From the NCBI GenBank assembly GCA_902491765.1, contig CABUIY010000025.1, positions 1 through 25,132 on the forward strand: 25,132 nt of DNA. The letters run 5' to 3'. Source of the DNA: an uncultured Collinsella sp. Its GTDB lineage: Bacteria > Actinomycetota > Coriobacteriia > Coriobacteriales > Coriobacteriaceae. A model generated the notes under the pieces. It made no database searches. It saw only the letters and a list, made by a program, of their open reading frames with translations, and had not been told where the DNA came from. Shown here in pieces: positions 22,417 through 25,132 of this stretch (its first letter is position 1; every line of letters starts with the position of its first letter). A program made the position numbers and the translations under genes.

Positions 22417-22643
22417 TTACGCGGGTTTACCAACCCGCGTAACGGGCCGACGCTGCGCGACGTCCAGAGCGACAATTTGTCATTCAAAAGGCAAGGCATG
22501 ACCAGAAGGTCTATGCCTTGCCTTTTTCATGCCAACTTGTTCGCTCTGGACGTCGCTCGCTGTCCGTCCTCTACTTGCGGCGTTGTTTTGCTCCGAATTG
22601 GTGGGCTTTCGCTGTCCGCGCCAAAACATCGGCGTTGTTATGG
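22416..22643 (+). repeat. Structured intergenic element, copy C (3' of hspR)
   Basis: Stem 1 (22416-22427 with 22432-22443) is again 12 bp with a TACC loop, but five consecutive pairs differ from copies A and B (GCGGG/CCCGC in place of GGCGT/ACGCC), so pairing is kept through compensatory changes. CGACGCTGC follows. Stem 2 pairs 22457-22475 with 22537-22556 with the same one-base bulge. Stem 3 is longer, 12 bp (AAGGCAAGGCAT with ATGCCTTGCCTT), around GACC-AGAA-GGTC. The inner short stem is weaker here (six of seven positions). Between stem 2 and the conserved tail (CCAAAACATCGGCGTTG, 22621-22637) there are about 60 extra bases. The start overlaps the hspR stop codon. The GTAGTCATTGGG tail continues into the palindrome at 22645. 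Confidence 0.72.
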
Positions 22644-22644
22644 G

Positions 22645-22673
22645 TAGTCATTGGGGACGTTCTTAAATGACTA
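22645..22673. repeat. Small palindrome at the end of element copy C
   Basis: Arms TAGTCATT (22645-22652) and AATGACTA (22666-22673) flank a 13-base centre with GGGGACGTTC. The left arm is also the conserved tail of the structured element in all three copies; the right arm is present only here. The centre resembles the GGGGAC repeats at 2597-2648. Confidence 0.5.
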
Positions 22674-22815
22674 GTTGAAAGGGACACACTTGCACCAAAT
22701 CCGCCGGTCCTGCACCGGGCTCGTCCTATGCTTTACCGAGATAAAGTGAACGTGTAGATTCGTAACCCGCTCGCAACCGTTCTATGGCACGATATTGAAC
22801 GAATGTATGCTATGC

Positions 22816-22832
22816 GCCCAAATCTTTTGGGC
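22816..22832 (+). promoter_or_regulatory. Hairpin just before the hydratase ribosome binding site
   Basis: A perfect 7-bp stem (GCCCAAA with TTTGGGC) with a three-base loop ends 15 bases before the ATG at 22848. It could be an mRNA hairpin or a small operator. Nothing shows which. Confidence 0.35.
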
Positions 22833-22847
22833 AGAGTGGGAGACAGT

Positions 22848-25132
22848 ATGGTCAAGCTGTACGAGGACGGCATCTACCTGCGTAACGGCAGCGAGGTTGT
22901 GCCTGAGGCCGAGGCCGCTGAGCGCGGCATTACGCAGACACCCGAGGATGCCAAGCGCGGCACCATCGCGTATTCGATCCTTCAGGCACACAATACGTCC
23001 GGCGACCCCGAGGCGCTCAAGATTCGCTTCGACGCCATGGCGAGTCACGACATCACCTTTGTCGGCATTATCCAGACGGCGCGTGCCTCGGGCATGGAGC
23101 AGTTCCCGCTGCCCTACGTGCTCACCAACTGCCATAACTCGCTGTGCGCCGTGGGCGGCACCATCAACGAGGACGACCACGTCTTTGGTCTCTCGGCTGC
23201 CAAAAAGTACGGCGGCATCTTCGTTCCGCCGCATATCGCCGTCATCCACTCCTTTATGCGTGAGAACTTCGCTGGCTGCGGCAAGATGATCTTGGGTTCC
23301 GACTCGCACACCCGCTACGGCGCCCTGGGCACCATGGCCGTGGGCGAGGGCGGTGGCGAGCTGGCAAAGCAACTGCTGCGCGACACCTACGATGTCGCCT
23401 ATCCCGGCGTCGTTGCCATCTACCTCACGGGCGCCCCGCGCCCCGGCGTCGGCCCGCACGATGTGGCGCTCGCCATCATCCGTGCCGTCTTTGCCAAGGG
23501 TTACGTTAAGAACAAGGTCATGGAGTTCGTGGGCCCCGGTATCGCGAGCATGACGACCGACTACCGCAACGGCGTCGACGTCATGACCACCGAGACCACC
23601 TGCCTTTCTTCCATCTGGGCAACCGACGAGGATACGCACGCGTTTTTGACCATGCATGGCCGCGGCGATGATTATCGCGAGCTCAAGCCCGCCGATGTCG
23701 CCTACTACGACGGCTGTGTCGAGGTCGACCTGTCGAGTATCAAGCCCATGATCGCGCTGCCGTTCCATCCTTCTAACGGCTTTGAGATTGACGAGCTCAA
23801 CGAGAACCTCGAGGACATCCTGCACGAGGTGGAGCTTGAGGCCGCCAAGATCGGCGAGGGCAAGACGCACTTTAGCCTGCTCGACAAGATCGTCGACGGC
23901 AAGCTGCACGTGCAGCAGGGCGTTATCGCCGGCTGCTCGGGCGGCAACTACGACTCCGTGGTCCAGGCTGCCCGCGTGCTCAAGGGCGCCAACACCGGCT
24001 GCGGCGAGTTCTCGCTGTCGGTCTATCCCACGAGCCAGCCCGTGGCGCTCGAGCTTACACGCCGCGGCTATATCTACGACCTTATGGAGGCCGGCGCGAT
24101 CGTGCGCACGGCATTCTGCGGCCCGTGCTTCGGCGCCGGCGACACGCCTGCCAACAACGGCCTTTCGATCCGCCACACCACGCGCAACTTCCCCAATCGC
24201 GAGGGTTCCAAGCCGGGCAACGGTCAGCTGAGCGCCGTGGCCCTGATGGACGCCCGCTCCATTGCGGCGACGGCTGCCAACGGCGGCGTCCTGACGCCGG
24301 CGACCGACCTGCCCGAGGAGACTTGGGACGAGGCCTGCGAGTACACCTTTGACGACGCGCCGTACAAGAAGCGCGTGTACTGGGGCTTTGGCAAGGCTGA
24401 GCCGGCCGACGAGCTGGTCGAGGGTCCCAACATCAAGCCGTGGCCCGCGATGGAGCCGCTCGGCGACGATATCCTGCTCAAGGTGTGCTCCAAGATTATG
24501 GACCCGGTCACCACGACTGACGAGCTCATTCCCTCGGGCGAGACGAGCTCCTTCCGCTCCAACCCGCTGGGCCTGGCCGAGTTTACGCTGAGCCGCCGCG
24601 ACCCTGCCTACGTGGGCCGCTCCAAGGAGGTCGACGCCGTGGAGAAGCGCCGCGTGGCTGGCGAGGCCGCGGGCGACCTGGCGGTGCTCGATGCCGAGCT
24701 CGCGGGCGTGTTTGAGGCGCTGGCCGGCGCGGGTGTCGCGGCAGATGCCAAGGCGACCGAGTACGGCTCCATGCTCTATGCCAAGAAGCCCGGTGACGGT
24801 TCCGCCCGCGAGCAAGCCGCGAGCTGTCAGCGCGTGATCGGCGGTCTGGCCAACATCGTCCACGAATACGCCACCAAGCGTTATCGCTCCAACGTGATGA
24901 ACTGGGGCATGGTGCCCTTCCAGATGGAGGCCGAGCCCAACTTTGAGGTGGGCGACTACGTCTTTGTGCCGGGTATCCGTGCCGCACTCGATGGCGATCT
25001 AAAGAACATCGCTGCCTACGTTGTGCGCGCCGACGGCACGGCCGAGCAGATTGAGCTCTACATCGCCGATATGACGGCAGAGGAGCGCGCCATCGTCAAG
25101 GCCGGCTGCCTGATCAACTACAACAAGTTCAA
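22848..25132 (+). CDS. Aconitase-superfamily hydratase, 3' end outside the window
   Basis: The frame is open from an ATG (preceded by GTGGGAGA) to the last base: 761 codons, so the gene is nearly complete. Three cluster cysteines match aconitase: Cys363 (IAGCSGGNYDS), Cys424 and Cys427 (FCGPCFGAGDTPANNG). Other aconitase-type motifs are GSDSHTRYGALGTMAVGEGGGE (about 150-171), RNFPNREGSKPGNGQLSAVALMDARSIAATAANGG, and in the C-terminal domain GDGSAREQAASCQRVIGG. The N-terminal region (YLRNGSEVVPEAEAA) differs from TCA-cycle AcnA/AcnB and looks like the uncharacterised hydratase branch that includes E. coli YbhJ. The substrate is unknown; true aconitase activity cannot be excluded. No other TCA-cycle gene is in the window. 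Confidence 0.9.
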   Translation, partial: MVKLYEDGIYLRNGSEVVPEAEAAERGITQTPEDAKRGTIAYSILQAHNTSGDPEALKIRFDAMASHDITFVGIIQTARASGMEQFPLPYVLTNCHNSLCAVGGTINEDDHVFGLSAAKKYGGIFVPPHIAVIHSFMRENFAGCGKMILGSDSHTRYGALGTMAVGEGGGELAKQLLRDTYDVAYPGVVAIYLTGAPRPGVGPHDVALAIIRAVFAKGYVKNKVMEFVGPGIASMTTDYRNGVDVMTTETTCLSSIWATDEDTHAFLTMHGRGDDYRELKPADVAYYDGCVEVDLSSIKPMIALPFHPSNGFEIDELNENLEDILHEVELEAAKIGEGKTHFSLLDKIVDGKLHVQQGVIAGCSGGNYDSVVQAARVLKGANTGCGEFSLSVYPTSQPVALELTRRGYIYDLMEAGAIVRTAFCGPCFGAGDTPANNGLSIRHTTRNFPNREGSKPGNGQLSAVALMDARSIAATAANGGVLTPATDLPEETWDEACEYTFDDAPYKKRVYWGFGKAEPADELVEGPNIKPWPAMEPLGDDILLKVCSKIMDPVTTTDELIPSGETSSFRSNPLGLAEFTLSRRDPAYVGRSKEVDAVEKRRVAGEAAGDLAVLDAELAGVFEALAGAGVAADAKATEYGSMLYAKKPGDGSAREQAASCQRVIGGLANIVHEYATKRYRSNVMNWGMVPFQMEAEPNFEVGDYVFVPGIRAALDGDLKNIAAYVVRADGTAEQIELYIADMTAEERAIVKAGCLINYNKF

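Noticed and set aside
22782..24863. A 693-codon open frame on the minus strand
   Set aside because: It is the complement of the aconitase-like hydratase, which has conserved cluster cysteines and a ribosome binding site. The minus frame has no recognisable motif.

Overview
The window is GC-rich and densely coded. It looks like a chromosomal segment from a gut actinobacterium of the class Coriobacteriia, most like Collinsella. That is an inference from gene content and gene order: dnaK-grpE-dnaJ-hspR in the actinobacterial order, a nadA-nadB-nadC-niaR operon, hydrogenase maturation genes with nikR, a LytTR/GHKL two-component pair and a stand-alone PTS IIA. No search was run. I see no tRNA, rRNA, CRISPR array, prophage or intact transposase gene.

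Layout. 1-2356 (+ strand): the 3' end of pyrE, a structured intergenic element (copy A) fused to a remnant of an RpiR-type SIS regulator, a monocistronic PTS IIA gene (crr), and a lipoprotein gene. 2357-2880: non-coding, with element copy B, a pair of GGGGAC repeats and a three-unit palindromic array. 2881-10134 (- strand): trxA, a small helical protein, nikR, hypF, hypC, hypD, hypE and a HAD phosphatase. The run from the small protein to hypE looks like a nickel-linked [NiFe]-hydrogenase maturation operon without hypA or hypB. 10271-10846 (+): a protein that resembles a decayed uracil-DNA glycosylase. 10911-12910 (-): an AgrC-like sensor and a LytTR regulator. 13119-17071 (+): the de novo NAD operon behind an operator-promoter, with its probable nicotinate-sensing repressor NiaR as last gene. 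17274-17459 (-): a 2[4Fe-4S] ferredoxin. 17460-18116: non-coding, with the second palindromic array and the dnaK leader. 18117-22416 (+): dnaK, grpE, a zinc-finger-less dnaJ and hspR. 22416-22847: element copy C and other palindromes. 22848-end (+): an aconitase-like hydratase that runs off the window.

How the genes work together. NadB (L-aspartate oxidase), NadA (quinolinate synthase) and NadC (quinolinate phosphoribosyltransferase) carry aspartate to nicotinate mononucleotide, and NiaR probably represses them. HypF makes the thiocarboxamide CN precursor, HypE dehydrates it, and HypC/HypD carry and assemble the Fe(CN)2CO centre, while NikR senses nickel. DnaK, GrpE and the J-protein form the Hsp70 machine and HspR is its probable autorepressor.

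The most unusual content is intergenic. (1) Three copies of a roughly 140-230 nt element lie at or within 4 nt of the stop codon of a + strand gene, with covarying stems around constant loops. (2) Two arrays of exactly three 46-nt palindromic units are separated by exactly 16 nt. (3) 35-nt palindromes have unrelated 10-bp arms but a shared GTCC(C/T)TT core. These look like undescribed or poorly described families and deserve a genome-wide search.
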